A stretch of DNA of 51,016 nucleotides. Origin: Mediterranea sp. (in: CFB group bacteria) (GTDB lineage Bacteria > Bacteroidota > Bacteroidia > Bacteroidales > Bacteroidaceae). Positions within the stretch are counted from its first letter, which is position 1. Every line of letters begins with the position of its first letter. The stretch is from contig JAISHU010000036.1 in the NCBI GenBank assembly GCA_031262385.1, positions 1 through 51,016 on the forward strand. Direction: 5' to 3'. The notes under the pieces were generated by a model, which saw only the letters and a list, made by a program, of their open reading frames with translations, did no database searches and was not told where the DNA came from. A program made the position numbers and the translations under genes. Positions 35,034-44,309 of this stretch are shown one piece after another.

Positions 35034-35123
35034 TAAAAAGAAGAGACTCTCTCTAAATAGCGTTTTTTCATGTATTATTGACTGTGCCGTTCTGTCTTCG
35101 CGAGAAGGTGGGACGGTTTTTTT
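35034..35123 (+). ncRNA. Candidate ~90-nt small RNA
   Basis: A good promoter (35020-35027) and a strong terminator (35087-35123) lie about 90 nt apart, with no ORF of note between. The 5' part contains AAGAGACTCTCTCTAAATAG and a U-run (TTTTTT at 35063-35068). The 3' part is the terminator hairpin. The gene downstream of murI is thus most likely a small RNA. No known family is assigned. Confidence 0.5.
35087..35123 (+). terminator. Intrinsic terminator with GCGA tetraloop
   Basis: Outer stem CCGTTC (35087-35092) with GGACGG (35111-35116, one G-U pair). Inner stem CTTC/GAAG around a GNRA-type loop GCGA, and then seven Ts (35117-35123). Confidence 0.85.
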
Positions 35124-35294
35124 GTTGGCGTGTGAAACGCCCTCATCAACTTATAGCATATTGTCATATTGACACATTATTACTTATTTTCGTATCATAA
35201 TATCACAATATCATGCTTTCTGCTAACTCGTACTTTGCCAAAAACGCGCCTTTAAACTGCACGCTATGCATTATCTCCCGATACTTAACAAACC
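35124..35294. other. Gene-free region between small RNA and repeat array
   Basis: Low-complexity AT-rich sequence with CATATTGTCATATTGACACATT-type words near 35158-35180, like those near 765-797. No supportable ORF, RNA or promoter. Confidence 0.4.
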
Positions 35295-35482
35295 AACTCC
35301 GCGAAAACAACGAATCAACTCGGCGGAAACAATAAATCAACTCCGCGAAAACAAGGAACTGTCGACGCGGAAACAACGAATTAACTGCTCGCCGAATAAA
35401 TTATCTCGGCAAGTTAGCCTGTATATTCCGGCAAATTATTGTGTTATCCCGGCAAGTTATCGTGTTAACTCGGCAAGATAAT
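35295..35482. repeat. Family B 22-nt periodic array, copy 2
   Basis: About 8.5 units at exact 22-nt spacing. The first four are variants of AACTCCGCGAAAACAACGAA. Units five to eight shift to CTCGGCAAGTTA, TCCGGCAAATTA and CCCGGCAAGTTA. The last partial unit reads CTCGGCAAGATAA, matching the end of the array at 8910-9055. A 71-codon open frame follows only from the repeat and is not a gene. Confidence 0.85.
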
Positions 35483-35803
35483 TTCATAAAGTTCTTTTTG
35501 GGGTTGTTTTTTCGCGCTGAAGGCGCTTTCTGTTTTTTGACAGTATTTCTTTATATCTTCCTGTGAACATGCTAATTAAGCGACTTATTTTACATAGTTT
35601 AACGCGCTATACGCCCACAAAAGTCACCGAGCCGTCCCTTAGTCCGAAATAGGGGCGTTTTTCGAGGGTTCGTTTGACGTTTTGACACTTTGATAAGGAA
35701 TGCGTTGCCGCAGTTGAGGAGTTTTGACCCCGATAATAGGATAGGCTGCTCATTTATGACACAATATCAAACACGGGCTTTTAGCGGTGCGTCAAGTTCA
35801 CGC
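35483..35803. other. Gene-free region before the acyl-CoA synthetase gene
   Basis: No supportable gene, structured RNA or clear promoter. A short frame across 35690-35899 has no family features. Confidence 0.35.
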
Positions 35804-35868
35804 CTATCTTTCACACCCGCTCGCTATACTCCAACAACTTGGAAGTTCGTGAAAGAGGTGAAAGATAG
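35804..35868. repeat. Inverted repeat CTATCTTTCAC / GTGAAAGATAG
   Basis: CTATCTTTCAC at 35804-35814 and GTGAAAGATAG at 35858-35868 are exact inverse copies around a 43-nt loop. The word CTATCTTTCA also lies in the left arm of the repeat at 21551-21560, so the two may be related. It ends 60 bp past the stop of the minus-strand synthetase gene. No T-run follows on that strand, so it is not a clear terminator. Confidence 0.6.
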
Positions 35869-35927
35869 AAACGCAAACTTTCTGTGTATAGAAAGATAAG
35901 GGTAAATGCAAATACGCGGAACGCAGT

Positions 35928-37580
35928 TTATTGATTCTTCTCCCGTATCTCTACGCGCCGTATTTTACCGCTGATTGTTTTGGGCAGTTCGTCCACAAAC
36001 TCAATGATGCGCGGGTATTTGTAGGGGGCGGTGACACGCTTCACATGGTCTTGCAATTCCTTTATCAGGTCTGCATCGGCTTTACTGCGATAGGCGGTGG
36101 TCAGCACCACGGTAGCTTTTACCACCTGTCCGCGTATCTCGTCGGGTACACCGGTAATGGCACATTCCAACACGGCAGGGTGCGTCATCAGAGCACTCTC
36201 TACTTCGAAGGGACCGATGCGGTAGCCCGAACTCTTTATCACATCGTCGGCACGTCCCACAAACCAGTAGTAACCGTCTTCGTCTTTCCACGCCACGTCG
36301 CCGGTGTAGTAAACGCCGTCGTGCCATGCTTCGTGGGTACGTTCGGCATCGCGATAATACTCTTTGAAGAGTCCGATAGGCTTGCCTTTGTCGGTGCGGA
36401 TGACAATCTGTCCCTGTTCGCCCGCCTCAACCGAACGACCGTCGGCGTCTATCAGGTCGACATCGTATTGCGGATTGGGCAGTCCCATGCTGCCGGGTTT
36501 GGGCGACATCCACGGCATGGTGGCAATGATGAGGGTAGTTTCGGTTTGCCCGAAGCCTTCCATTAGACGAATGCCGGTGAGCTTCTTGAAGGTTTCAAAA
36601 ACAGCGGGATTGAGCGCTTCGCCGGCAATGGTACAATATTGCAACGCCGAAAGATCGTACTTGGTGAGATCTTCATGAATAAGAAAACGGAAGATAGTGG
36701 GCGGTGCGCAGAGTGAAGTCACTTTGTAATCTTGTATCTTCTGCAAAATGGCTGCCGGGGTAAACTTCTCGTGGTCGTAAACAAAGATGTTGGCACCCGC
36801 TATCCACTGACCATACAGTTTACCCCACACAGCCTTGCCCCAACCGGTATCGGCAATGGTGAGGTGCAGACTCTCTTCGGTAAGATTGTGCCAAACAGAA
36901 GCGGTGGTGATGTGTCCCAACGGATAGGTAAAATCGTGTGCCACCATTTTGGGTTCGCCGGTAGTTCCGCTGGTAAAGTACATCAGCGAGATGTCGTCGT
37001 TGTTATTGACATGCGCAGGACGTACAAAGGGAACTGCCTTGTCGATGCCCTGATGAAAATCTTCGTAACCTTGAGGCACTTCGGGACCTACACTTACTAA
37101 TCGCTTTACACTGGGTGACTGCGGCATGGCGGCGGTGATATGCTCGGTGATAACCGGCTCTCCGGCACACACAATCATCTTGATGTCGGCGGCATTGCAG
37201 CGATACACAATGTCTTTTTTGGTAAGCAGGTGAGTGGCGGGAATGGCTACGGCACCGAGTTTATGCAGTGCGATGACGGCAAACCAAAACTCATAGCGGC
37301 GTTTGAGAATCAGCATCACCATGTCGCCGTGACCGATGCCGAGACTCCGAAAATAGGAGGCGGTTTGGTCGGTGTAGTGTTTCATCTCACCAAAGGTAAA
37401 TTGTCGGTGCTCGTCGTGGTCGTTTGTCCAAAGCAACGCCGGTTTATCGGGCTGCCGCTCCGCCCATGCATCTACCACATCGTAGCCGAAGTTGAACGCT
37501 TCGGGCACGTTTATTTGCAAATGTTTCTTGAAATCCTCTTGCGATGCGAAAGAGGTCTGCGTAAGAAATTTCTCAACCAT
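35928..37580 (-). CDS. AMP-forming acyl-CoA synthetase (medium-chain/acetyl-CoA synthetase-like)
   Basis: 550 residues of the ANL superfamily, which activates a carboxylic acid with ATP to an acyl-adenylate and then to acyl-CoA. The ATP-binding P-loop [12 protein letters not shown] is near residue 200, the FGQTETT motif near 345, [34 protein letters not shown] near 425-455 and the catalytic Lys in KTISGKIRR near the end. No long N-terminal acetyl-CoA synthetase domain, so a medium-chain or broad-range acid is as likely as acetate. Last gene of a likely operon with proC and the XRE/cupin regulator (35 bp gap). Confidence 0.88.
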   Translation of the reverse strand: MVEKFLTQTSFASQEDFKKHLQINVPEAFNFGYDVVDAWAERQPDKPALLWTNDHDEHRQFTFGEMKHYTDQTASYFRSLGIGHGDMVMLILKRRYEFWFAVIALHKLGAVAIPATHLLTKKDIVYRCNAADIKMIVCAGEPVITEHITAAMPQSPSVKRLVSVGPEVPQGYEDFHQGIDKAVPFVRPAHVNNNDDISLMYFTSGTTGEPKMVAHDFTYPLGHITTASVWHNLTEESLHLTIADTGWGKAVWGKLYGQWIAGANIFVYDHEKFTPAAILQKIQDYKVTSLCAPPTIFRFLIHEDLTKYDLSALQYCTIAGEALNPAVFETFKKLTGIRLMEGFGQTETTLIIATMPWMSPKPGSMGLPNPQYDVDLIDADGRSVEAGEQGQIVIRTDKGKPIGLFKEYYRDAERTHEAWHDGVYYTGDVAWKDEDGYYWFVGRADDVIKSSGYRIGPFEVESALMTHPAVLECAITGVPDEIRGQVVKATVVLTTAYRSKADADLIKELQDHVKRVTAPYKYPRIIEFVDELPKTISGKIRRVEIREKNQ

Positions 37581-37614
37581 AATTGTATTTGTTAAAGGGG
37601 TCAGCTAACACCTA

Positions 37615-38169
37615 TTATATTATTATTGCCAAAAACTGTACGGGCTTACCATCCAATGCCTTCATGCCGTGCGGCAGTGTAGAATCGAAATAGATACTGT
37701 CGCCCTCGTTCAGTATCAGTTCGTTGCCGTCGATATTGACTTGCATGCGTCCTTTAATCACGATGTTGAACTCCTGCCCGTCGTGACTGTTGCTATACAT
37801 AGGTGTCTCTTCGGATTTAGGCTCTACGGTCACCACAAAAGGGTCGGCTTTGCGGTTGCGGAATCCGGCAGCCAACGACTGATACTTGTAAGCTTTTACC
37901 CGCTCCACGCTAACACCTTTCCCCGCCCGGGTAAGGAAGTAGCGATTCATTTTAGGCTCTTCGCCAAACATCAGCGCATCGAGCGCCACACCATAGCGGC
38001 GCGCTATGGTTTGTAACATACTCACTGAAATGTCGGCTTCTCCCGACTCGGCTTTCTCGTAAGCCTCCGGAGAGAGATTGCACTCGCGCGCCAACTCTTC
38101 GGGCGAGAGTTCCAGCACCTCGCGCAGTCCGCGCAAGCGCTCGGAAATTTCTTTGATAGGATTATCCAT
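37615..38169 (-). CDS. XRE-family transcriptional regulator with cupin sensor domain
   Basis: 184 residues. An N-terminal XRE helix-turn-helix (about 9-65, ISERLRGLREVLELSPEELAR, then ARRYGVALDALMF) is fused to a C-terminal cupin_2 beta-barrel (about 110-180, NSHDGQEFNIVIKGRMQV, then LNEGDSIYFDSTLPHGMKAL). Such proteins bind DNA and sense a small ligand. It lies 35 bp before the acyl-CoA synthetase start and 25 bp after the proC stop, so it may control this operon, for example in response to the synthetase's acid or product. Its target and ligand are not shown. Confidence 0.9.
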   Translation of the reverse strand: MDNPIKEISERLRGLREVLELSPEELARECNLSPEAYEKAESGEADISVSMLQTIARRYGVALDALMFGEEPKMNRYFLTRAGKGVSVERVKAYKYQSLAAGFRNRKADPFVVTVEPKSEETPMYSNSHDGQEFNIVIKGRMQVNIDGNELILNEGDSIYFDSTLPHGMKALDGKPVQFLAIII

Positions 38170-38194
38170 ATAGTTTTAAGTTATTAGATGTCGT

Positions 38195-38998
38195 TCACTT
38201 CGCTGCCTTCATCGCCTTAATAATAGCCGACGTAAAACCTTCGTGTTCCAATTCGTTGAGACCTTTGATAGTGATGCCGCCGGGCGTGCACACCTTATCT
38301 ATTTCTACGGACGGATGTGTATTGCCGGGCAATATCAATTCGGCAGCGCCCTTTACCGACTGTGCAACCATTTGCATGGCATCTTTGGGATAAATCCCCA
38401 TTTCAATGCCGGCTTGCATGGCAGCCTGAATGTATTTCAGCACATACGCAATGCCGCACGAAGTCAGTGCGGTGGCTGCCGTCATTTTCTCTTCGGGGAT
38501 AAACATAGCCACCCCCATTTCATTAAAAAGCTTCAGTATAAACGCTTCGTCGGCGGCGGCAGCCCGCTGCGATGCAATGAGCGTCATGCTTTGCTGCAAA
38601 CTGATAGCAGTGTTGGGGATAATGCGAAAGATTGTCAGTTCCGCCACTTCGGTGGGATACCCCATTTCGTCGACTGTGGGAAGATAACTGCGCAAGGTGT
38701 CGCAGTCAATGCCGGCTGCCACCGACACCAGCGTCTGCCCTTTCCGCAACATCACATCACCCAATACCTCTTCGACCAGCCAAGGCTTTACTGCCAATAT
38801 TACGTATCGGGCATCGCGTATGGCTTGTCGGTTGTTCGTGGTTACTTTCACTTCGGGATGTTCTGCTTGTAGTACGTCCAACTTTTGTTGCGAAGGGTCC
38901 GATACCATAATATCCGCACCGGCTATCACACTCCCTTTTGCCATGCCGCGGGCAATAGCCCCACCCATGTTACCTGCTCCGATAATTGCTACTTTCAT
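38195..38998 (-). CDS. proC: Pyrroline-5-carboxylate reductase
   Basis: 267 residues from ATG 38998; an in-frame ATG at 39025 overlaps the promoter and is rejected. Reduces pyrroline-5-carboxylate to proline with NAD(P)H. Dinucleotide-binding GAGNMGGAIARGM is at residues 7-19, VLAVKPWLVEEVL near 75, RIIPNTAISLQQSMT near 130 and the C-terminal signature VCTPGGITIKGLNELE. It is first in an operon with the XRE/cupin regulator and the acyl-CoA synthetase. putA, in the opposite metabolic direction, lies at 14346-17786. Confidence 0.95.
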   Translation of the reverse strand: MKVAIIGAGNMGGAIARGMAKGSVIAGADIMVSDPSQQKLDVLQAEHPEVKVTTNNRQAIRDARYVILAVKPWLVEEVLGDVMLRKGQTLVSVAAGIDCDTLRSYLPTVDEMGYPTEVAELTIFRIIPNTAISLQQSMTLIASQRAAAADEAFILKLFNEMGVAMFIPEEKMTAATALTSCGIAYVLKYIQAAMQAGIEMGIYPKDAMQMVAQSVKGAAELILPGNTHPSVEIDKVCTPGGITIKGLNELEHEGFTSAIIKAMKAAK

Positions 38999-39022
38999 AA
39001 TTAATAATGTTTCGATGTGGCG

Positions 39023-39030
39023 CAAAAGTA
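39023..39030 (-). promoter_or_regulatory. Promoter (-7 element) for proC operon
   Basis: The minus strand reads TACTTTTG, 24 bp before the proC ATG. It is divergent from the 39094-39101 element. Confidence 0.7.
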
Positions 39031-39093
39031 TTGATTTTCTTTATAAGTAAGTACTCTTTACCCTCATTATATGGAGAATTCAATCAAAATCAA

Positions 39094-39101
39094 TACATTT
39101 G
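39094..39101 (+). promoter_or_regulatory. Promoter (-7 element) for the Sua5-like gene
   Basis: TACATTTG matches TAnnTTTG, 15 bp before the ATG at 39117, leaving a nearly leaderless mRNA of only several bases. Confidence 0.7.
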
Positions 39102-39116
39102 CACTACCAATAAGAT

Positions 39117-39725
39117 ATGATACTCAAACTTTACGACCAAAACAACAGTGCCGACGACCTCAAGCAAGTGACGGACTTACTGAACGACGGTGGAATAATC
39201 ATCTATCCCACCGACACCACTTATGCTATCGGATGCAGTGCACTGAAAGAACGCGCCATCGAAAGAATCTGCCGCATCAAAGGCATCGACCCGCGTAAAA
39301 ACAACCTCTCCATTATCTGCTACGACTTGAGCGTAGTGAGCGAATACGCCAAGCTGGACAATAACACGTTTAAACTGATGAAGCGCAACCTGCCCGGTCC
39401 CTTTACCTTTATCCTCAACGGCAGTAACCGGCTTCCCAAAATATTCCGCAACCGCCACGAAGTAGGCATACGCATGCCCGACAATGCTATCAGCAGAGAA
39501 ATTGCCCGCCGGCTGGAAGCCCCTATCATGACCACCAGCCTACCCTACCCCGACGACGACCCTGAATATCTTACCGACCCCGAACTTATCGATGAAAAGT
39601 TCGGTGAACTCGTAGACCTTGTTATCGACGGCGGCATAGGCGATACCGAACCTTCGACCGTAGTAAATTGCACAGGCGACGAACCCGAAATAATACGACA
39701 AGGAAAAGGCTTCTTGGACTTATAA
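39117..39725 (+). CDS. Sua5/YciO/YrdC family protein (L-threonylcarbamoyladenylate synthase-type)
   Basis: 202 residues of the YrdC fold, which forms threonylcarbamoyl-AMP for the t6A modification of tRNA. Visible motifs are GGIIIYPTDTTYAIGCSA, IERICRIKGIDP, FTFILNGSNRLPKIF, VGIRMPDNAISREIA and the final STVVNCTGDEPEIIRQGKG. Length and composition resemble the YciO branch, whose exact activity is less clear than that of TsaC/YrdC, so I give no gene symbol. Start 39117 leaves a very short leader after the promoter element. The following GH3 gene begins 21 bp after its stop. Confidence 0.85.
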   Translation: MILKLYDQNNSADDLKQVTDLLNDGGIIIYPTDTTYAIGCSALKERAIERICRIKGIDPRKNNLSIICYDLSVVSEYAKLDNNTFKLMKRNLPGPFTFILNGSNRLPKIFRNRHEVGIRMPDNAISREIARRLEAPIMTTSLPYPDDDPEYLTDPELIDEKFGELVDLVIDGGIGDTEPSTVVNCTGDEPEIIRQGKGFLDL

Positions 39726-39746
39726 TTATTTTACATATACATCATT

Positions 39747-42149
39747 ATGAACAAATCATGGAAAGTCGCAGCAGCCATCCTCTTTTGCTGCCTGAGTCTG
39801 CCGTCTGTCGCACAAAACGCACTAATTTATAAAAACGGCTGGATTGATTTCAACAAAAACGGCATCAAAGACATTTACGAAGACCCCACGCAACCTGTCG
39901 ACAAACGGGTAAACGATTTGCTCCGTCAAATGACGACGGATGAAAAGAGCTGCCAACTGGCTACTCTCTACGGCTACGGGCGTGTGCTGAAAGATTCGCT
40001 CCCCACCGACGGTTGGAAGAACGAAATATGGAAAGACGGCATTGCCAACATCGACGAGATGCTCAACGGCGTGGGCGGACGGTCGCGCCGCGCGGAGAAT
40101 CTACTTTTCCCTTTCAGCAACCATGCCGAAGCTATCAACAACATACAACGCTGGTTTGTCGAAGAGACCCGATTGGGTATTCCGGTAGATTTCAGCAACG
40201 AAGGCATTCACGGTCTCAACCATACCAAAGCCACCTCACTACCGGCACCCATAGGCATAGGCAGCACATGGAACCGCGCGTTGGTACACCGCGCCGGAAG
40301 CATTGTGGGCAGCGAAGCACGGGCACTAGGTTACACCAATATATATGCACCTATTCTTGACGTGGTGCGCGACCCCCGTTGGGGACGTACGCTGGAGTGT
40401 TACGGTGAAGAGCCTTACCTCATTGCCGCACTCGGCACCGAGATGACCAAGGGCATACAAGAACAAGGCGTCGCCGCCACACTGAAGCACTTTGCCGTGT
40501 ACAGTGTACCTAAGGGCGGACGCGACGGCGATGCCCGCACCGACCCGCACGTGGCTCCACGCGAACTACACGAAATGTTTCTCTACCCTTTTAAACAAGT
40601 TATCCGCAATGCACACCCGCTGGGCGTGATGAGCAGCTACAACGACTGGGACGGAGTGCCCGTGACAGCCAGTCATTACTTCCTCACCGAACTATTGCGC
40701 GATGAATATGGCTTCGACGGTTATGTGGTGAGCGACAGTCATGCGGTGGAGTATGTGTACGACAAACATCGTGTAGCCCCCGACTATGACGACGCCGTGC
40801 GCCAAGTGCTCGAAGCCGGACTGAATGTACGCACCAACTTTACTCCGCCTTCCGACTTCATTCTTCCCGTGCGACGCCTCATTGCCGACGGAAAAATAGA
40901 CATGGATGTGATTGACCGCCGCGTAGCCGAAGTGTTGCGTGTGAAGTTTCGACTGGGGCTGTTCGACCATCCTTACGTAGCCGATACCCAAGCGTCGAAC
41001 CGCGTGATACGCGACGAAGCCTTCGAGCGCGAAATACAACAACAGGCATTGGTGTTACTGAAGAACCGCGACAATCTGCTTCCACTCAATAAGCAAGCAC
41101 TCAAGCAGGTCTTGGTAACCGGTCCGTTGGCTGCCGAGAAAAATTATATGACCAGCCGCTACGGTCCCAATCGCCTGAACTGCGTGAGTATTCTGGACGG
41201 ACTGCGCACCTACCTAAAAGGTTCGTGCACGGTAGATTATGCCAAAGGTTGCGATGTGGTGGATGCAGGTTATCCCGAATCGGAGCTGTTTGCCACCCCG
41301 CTTACCGACAAAGAACAACAAGACATTAACGAAGCGGTGACAAAAGCCAAAACCGCCGACGTGGTGATTGCCGTGCTGGGCGAAGACGAACTGCGCACGG
41401 GCGAAAGTCGTTCGCACACCTCGCTGAATCTTGCCGGACGTCAGCAACAACTTCTGGAAGCACTCTATGCTACCGGCAAACCCGTGGTGCTGGTGCTCAT
41501 CAACGGACAGCCGCTTACGATTAACTGGGCTGACCGTTACATTCCGGCAATCCTCGAAGCATGGTTTCCCAATGCACAAGGAGGTACCGTCATTGCCGAA
41601 ACACTGTTCGGCGAACACAACCCGGGCGGCAAACTCTCCGTCACCTTCCCCAAAAGTGTTGGACAGATAGAGATGAACTTTCCTTTCAAACCCGCTTCGC
41701 AAGCCGGGCAACCCGGCGCAGGTCCCAACGGTGGAGGTGTTACACGGGTACTTGGCGAACTTTATCCTTTTGGCTACGGACTGAGTTATACCACCTTTAC
41801 ATACGACCACCTCGCGATTACTCCGTTACGGCAAAGCGCTGACGGCAACTACACCGTCAGCTTCGATGTAACAAACACCGGCACGCGCACCGGTGACGAA
41901 GTGGCGCAACTCTATGTGCACGACAAAATGAGTAGCGTCACCACCTACGAATCACAACTGCGCGGATTCCGGCGCATTACCCTGCTACCCGGCGAAACCA
42001 AACGGGTATCGTTTACCCTGACGCCCGAAGAGTTACAACTGCTGAACAGTCGGATGCAGTGGACCGTAGAACCGGGTGAGTTTGAAATCCGCATAGGAGC
42101 TTCCAGTCAGGATATTCGTCTGAGGCAAACCATCACCGCTTTGCCGTAA
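39747..42149 (+). CDS. Secreted glycoside hydrolase family 3 (beta-glucosidase/xylosidase-type)
   Basis: 800 residues with a signal peptide (about 1-22, LSLPSVAQN). The N-terminal TIM barrel spans about 50-400 and has IPVDFSNEGIHGLNH, VVRDPRWGRTLECYGEEP and the nucleophile Asp330 in GFDGYVVSDSHAVEY. A middle alpha/beta-sandwich follows, with VIAVLGEDELRTGESRSH. A C-terminal fibronectin-type domain starts near 690 (SFDVTNTGTRTGDEVAQLYVHD). GH3 enzymes remove terminal beta-linked glucose or xylose from oligosaccharides, here in the periplasm. The exact sugar is not readable. It follows the Sua5-like gene by 21 bp and shares its promoter; no PUL transporter is adjacent. Confidence 0.92.
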   Translation: MNKSWKVAAAILFCCLSLPSVAQNALIYKNGWIDFNKNGIKDIYEDPTQPVDKRVNDLLRQMTTDEKSCQLATLYGYGRVLKDSLPTDGWKNEIWKDGIANIDEMLNGVGGRSRRAENLLFPFSNHAEAINNIQRWFVEETRLGIPVDFSNEGIHGLNHTKATSLPAPIGIGSTWNRALVHRAGSIVGSEARALGYTNIYAPILDVVRDPRWGRTLECYGEEPYLIAALGTEMTKGIQEQGVAATLKHFAVYSVPKGGRDGDARTDPHVAPRELHEMFLYPFKQVIRNAHPLGVMSSYNDWDGVPVTASHYFLTELLRDEYGFDGYVVSDSHAVEYVYDKHRVAPDYDDAVRQVLEAGLNVRTNFTPPSDFILPVRRLIADGKIDMDVIDRRVAEVLRVKFRLGLFDHPYVADTQASNRVIRDEAFEREIQQQALVLLKNRDNLLPLNKQALKQVLVTGPLAAEKNYMTSRYGPNRLNCVSILDGLRTYLKGSCTVDYAKGCDVVDAGYPESELFATPLTDKEQQDINEAVTKAKTADVVIAVLGEDELRTGESRSHTSLNLAGRQQQLLEALYATGKPVVLVLINGQPLTINWADRYIPAILEAWFPNAQGGTVIAETLFGEHNPGGKLSVTFPKSVGQIEMNFPFKPASQAGQPGAGPNGGGVTRVLGELYPFGYGLSYTTFTYDHLAITPLRQSADGNYTVSFDVTNTGTRTGDEVAQLYVHDKMSSVTTYESQLRGFRRITLLPGETKRVSFTLTPEELQLLNSRMQWTVEPGEFEIRIGASSQDIRLRQTITALP

Positions 42150-42197
42150 GACGACACTTTGTAGGCTGCGGCAAGGTATTGCTATCTAAGGATTACT

Positions 42198-42205
42198 TAC
42201 CTTTG
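42198..42205 (+). promoter_or_regulatory. Promoter (-7 element) for the epimerase gene
   Basis: TACCTTTG matches TAnnTTTG, 38 bp before the ATG at 42244. It supports that start over a TTG at 42226. Confidence 0.7.
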
Positions 42206-42243
42206 CAGTCATTATTATTTCCGTTTTGAATTTGAATGAGTAT

Positions 42244-43251
42244 ATGGACACTATTTTAATTACCGGCGCCAGCGGATTCATAGGCAGTTTTTTGGTGGAA
42301 GAGGCATTGCGCCGGGGCATGGATACATGGGCAGGACTACGCGCCACCAGTAGCCGTAGCTATCTGCAAGATCACCGTATGAAAGTCTTGGAGTTGGATT
42401 TTGCTCATCCCGATGCGTTGTGCAGTCAATTGTCGGAGCATCGGGATAAATACGGTAAGTTCGACTATATCGTGCACTGTGCAGGCGTTACCAAAACTCC
42501 GCATGTTGAAGAGTTCGACCGCGTCAATCATCTCCAGACGCGCCTCTTCGTGGAGACGTTGCAACAATTAGATATGGTGCCCCGACAGTTTGCATTCGTC
42601 AGTACGCTAAGCATCTTCGGACCGGTACACGAACGTGACTATCTACCCATTACCGATTGCGACATCCCCCAACCCAATACGGCTTATGCGCAGAGTAAAC
42701 TCAAAGCCGAACAATTTCTGCAAAGCCTGCCCGACTTCCCCTATGTCATATACCGCCCTACGGGAGTGTACGGTCCGCGCGAACACGATTATCTGTTAAT
42801 GGCGAAAAGCATTAAGCAGCACATAGACTTTGCCGCCGGCTTTCGCCGTCAGGACATTACCTTTGTTTATGTAAAAGATGTAGTACAAGCCGTCTTTCTG
42901 GGCATTGACCGCCAAGTGATACAGCGTGCCTATGCCTTATCGGACGGCAATATCTACAACAGTCGCACTTTTTCAGATTTGATACGCAAAGAATTGGGGA
43001 ATCCAATAGTTATACGCATCACTTGCCCGCTGTTTATATTAAAAGTTGTATCTTTGCTCGCCGAAAACGTAGCAAGGTTGCGCAACAAACCCTCTACGCT
43101 CAACAGAGATAAGTATAATATCTTAAAACAACGAAATTGGCGATGTGACACAACGTTAATCCGGCAGGAGTTGGGGTATCAACCCCGCTATGACTTGGCA
43201 CGCGGCGTAAACGAAGCCATAGCATGGTATAAAGCAAACGGATGGCTTTAG
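42244..43251 (+). CDS. NAD-dependent epimerase/dehydratase family protein
   Basis: 335 residues of the extended SDR fold. Rossmann motif TGASGFIGSFL at about 8-18, SLxIFG-like STLSIFGP near 125, catalytic YAQSK near 150 (Tyr and Lys) and YRPTGVYGPRE near 175. It acts on a nucleotide sugar or lipid-linked substrate, possibly a sugar epimerase or reductase for surface glycans. The product cannot be specified. Start 42244 (ATG) because the TTG at 42226 has no support. The 3' end overlaps the PAP2 gene by 10 bp. Confidence 0.82.
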   Translation: MDTILITGASGFIGSFLVEEALRRGMDTWAGLRATSSRSYLQDHRMKVLELDFAHPDALCSQLSEHRDKYGKFDYIVHCAGVTKTPHVEEFDRVNHLQTRLFVETLQQLDMVPRQFAFVSTLSIFGPVHERDYLPITDCDIPQPNTAYAQSKLKAEQFLQSLPDFPYVIYRPTGVYGPREHDYLLMAKSIKQHIDFAAGFRRQDITFVYVKDVVQAVFLGIDRQVIQRAYALSDGNIYNSRTFSDLIRKELGNPIVIRITCPLFILKVVSLLAENVARLRNKPSTLNRDKYNILKQRNWRCDTTLIRQELGYQPRYDLARGVNEAIAWYKANGWL

Positions 43252-44210
43252 AATTATTTAAAAGAACAGAAACCCGAAAAGGATTATTCGCGGTCGAAAA
43301 AGCAACACTTATCTACACGTTGCTTACTTCTATATTGATACTATATCTCTTTCAAGAGATGGAGCATCCGGTGCGGATGTTGATTGAGCGTGCCGCAATT
43401 ACACTGACTACATTCTCCATGATGTATCTGTATCGCATCTATCCCTGTAAAACGGGAGCGTTCATAAGGGTAGCCGTCCAGATGTCTTTCCTCTCGTATT
43501 GGTACCCCGACACTTTTGAGTTTAATCGTATCTTTCCCAACTTAGACCATGTGTTTGCCACTATCGAACAGTGGGTTTTTTCCGGTCAGCCTGCAGTGTG
43601 GTTCTGCGTACGCTTCCCCTATAAGTGGGTAAGCGAAGCACTCAACTTGGGCTATTTCTTTTATTACCCCATGATATTGCTGGTGATGGTGTGGTATTTT
43701 GTATATCGTTACGAATTGTTCGAGAAGGTAGCCTTTGTGGTAGTAATGTCGTTCTTCGCCTATTACCTTATATATATATTCGTTCCCGTGGCAGGTCCGC
43801 AATTCTATTTCCCCGCTATCGGCAGCGAGCATGTGGAACAAGGCATTTTTTCGTCCATCGGTAACTATTTCAACCATAACCATGTGCTGCTCGAAGGTCC
43901 CAACTGCTACCCACAGGGCTTCTTCTATAACCTTGTAGAGACTTCGCAACAAGTAGGCGAACGTCCCACCGCCGCCTTTCCCAGTTCGCATGTGGGTATC
44001 TCTACTATGCTGATGATTATGGCTTGGCGAGCCAACCTCAAACTCTTTGCTTTCCTGCTACCATTCTACATACTGTTATGCTGTGCCACCGTCTACATAC
44101 AGGCTCATTATGTGATAGATGCCTTTGTGGGATTTATTTCCGGTATTGCACTCTATATGGTATCTACTGCCCTGTTTAAGAAATGGTTTGCCGCACCGCT
44201 GTTTAAGTAA
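43242..44210 (+). CDS. PAP2-superfamily membrane phosphatase
   Basis: 322 residues with several membrane helices (about 22-40, 50-66, 136-156, 164-182, 251-262 and 266-286). The PAP2 catalytic site is recognisable: PSSH at 247-250 (RPTAAFPSSHVG) and HYVIDAFVG at 289-297, with His289 and Asp293. The first motif, KX6RP, is partly visible around QVGERP (residues 237-242). Such enzymes dephosphorylate lipid phosphates, for example undecaprenyl diphosphate or inositol-type headgroups, on the outer side of the inner membrane. It overlaps the epimerase gene by 10 bp, so they are coupled and may act on a common lipid-linked substrate. The residue 185-230 insert between the membrane helices is unexplained. 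Confidence 0.85.
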   Translation: MALELFKRTETRKGLFAVEKATLIYTLLTSILILYLFQEMEHPVRMLIERAAITLTTFSMMYLYRIYPCKTGAFIRVAVQMSFLSYWYPDTFEFNRIFPNLDHVFATIEQWVFSGQPAVWFCVRFPYKWVSEALNLGYFFYYPMILLVMVWYFVYRYELFEKVAFVVVMSFFAYYLIYIFVPVAGPQFYFPAIGSEHVEQGIFSSIGNYFNHNHVLLEGPNCYPQGFFYNLVETSQQVGERPTAAFPSSHVGISTMLMIMAWRANLKLFAFLLPFYILLCCATVYIQAHYVIDAFVGFISGIALYMVSTALFKKWFAAPLFK

Positions 44211-44268
44211 CAATCGCAGTTATTAAAAAAAAGCAACAGACTATTCACCCTGAATTTGAATTATATAT

Positions 44269-44276
44269 TACCTTTG
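44269..44276 (+). promoter_or_regulatory. Promoter (-7 element) for the SLBB/Wzz pair
   Basis: TACCTTTG matches TAnnTTTG, 34 bp before the ATG at 44310. An in-frame ATG at 44256 lies upstream of it and is therefore not the start. Confidence 0.75.
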
Positions 44277-44309
44277 CACAGAATTGTTTCAATAAAACAA
44301 CGTTTTAGT

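Noticed and set aside
35266-35481. 71-codon frame at the 22-nt array
   Set aside because: The frame is a by-product of the repeat; its residues simply repeat with the units.
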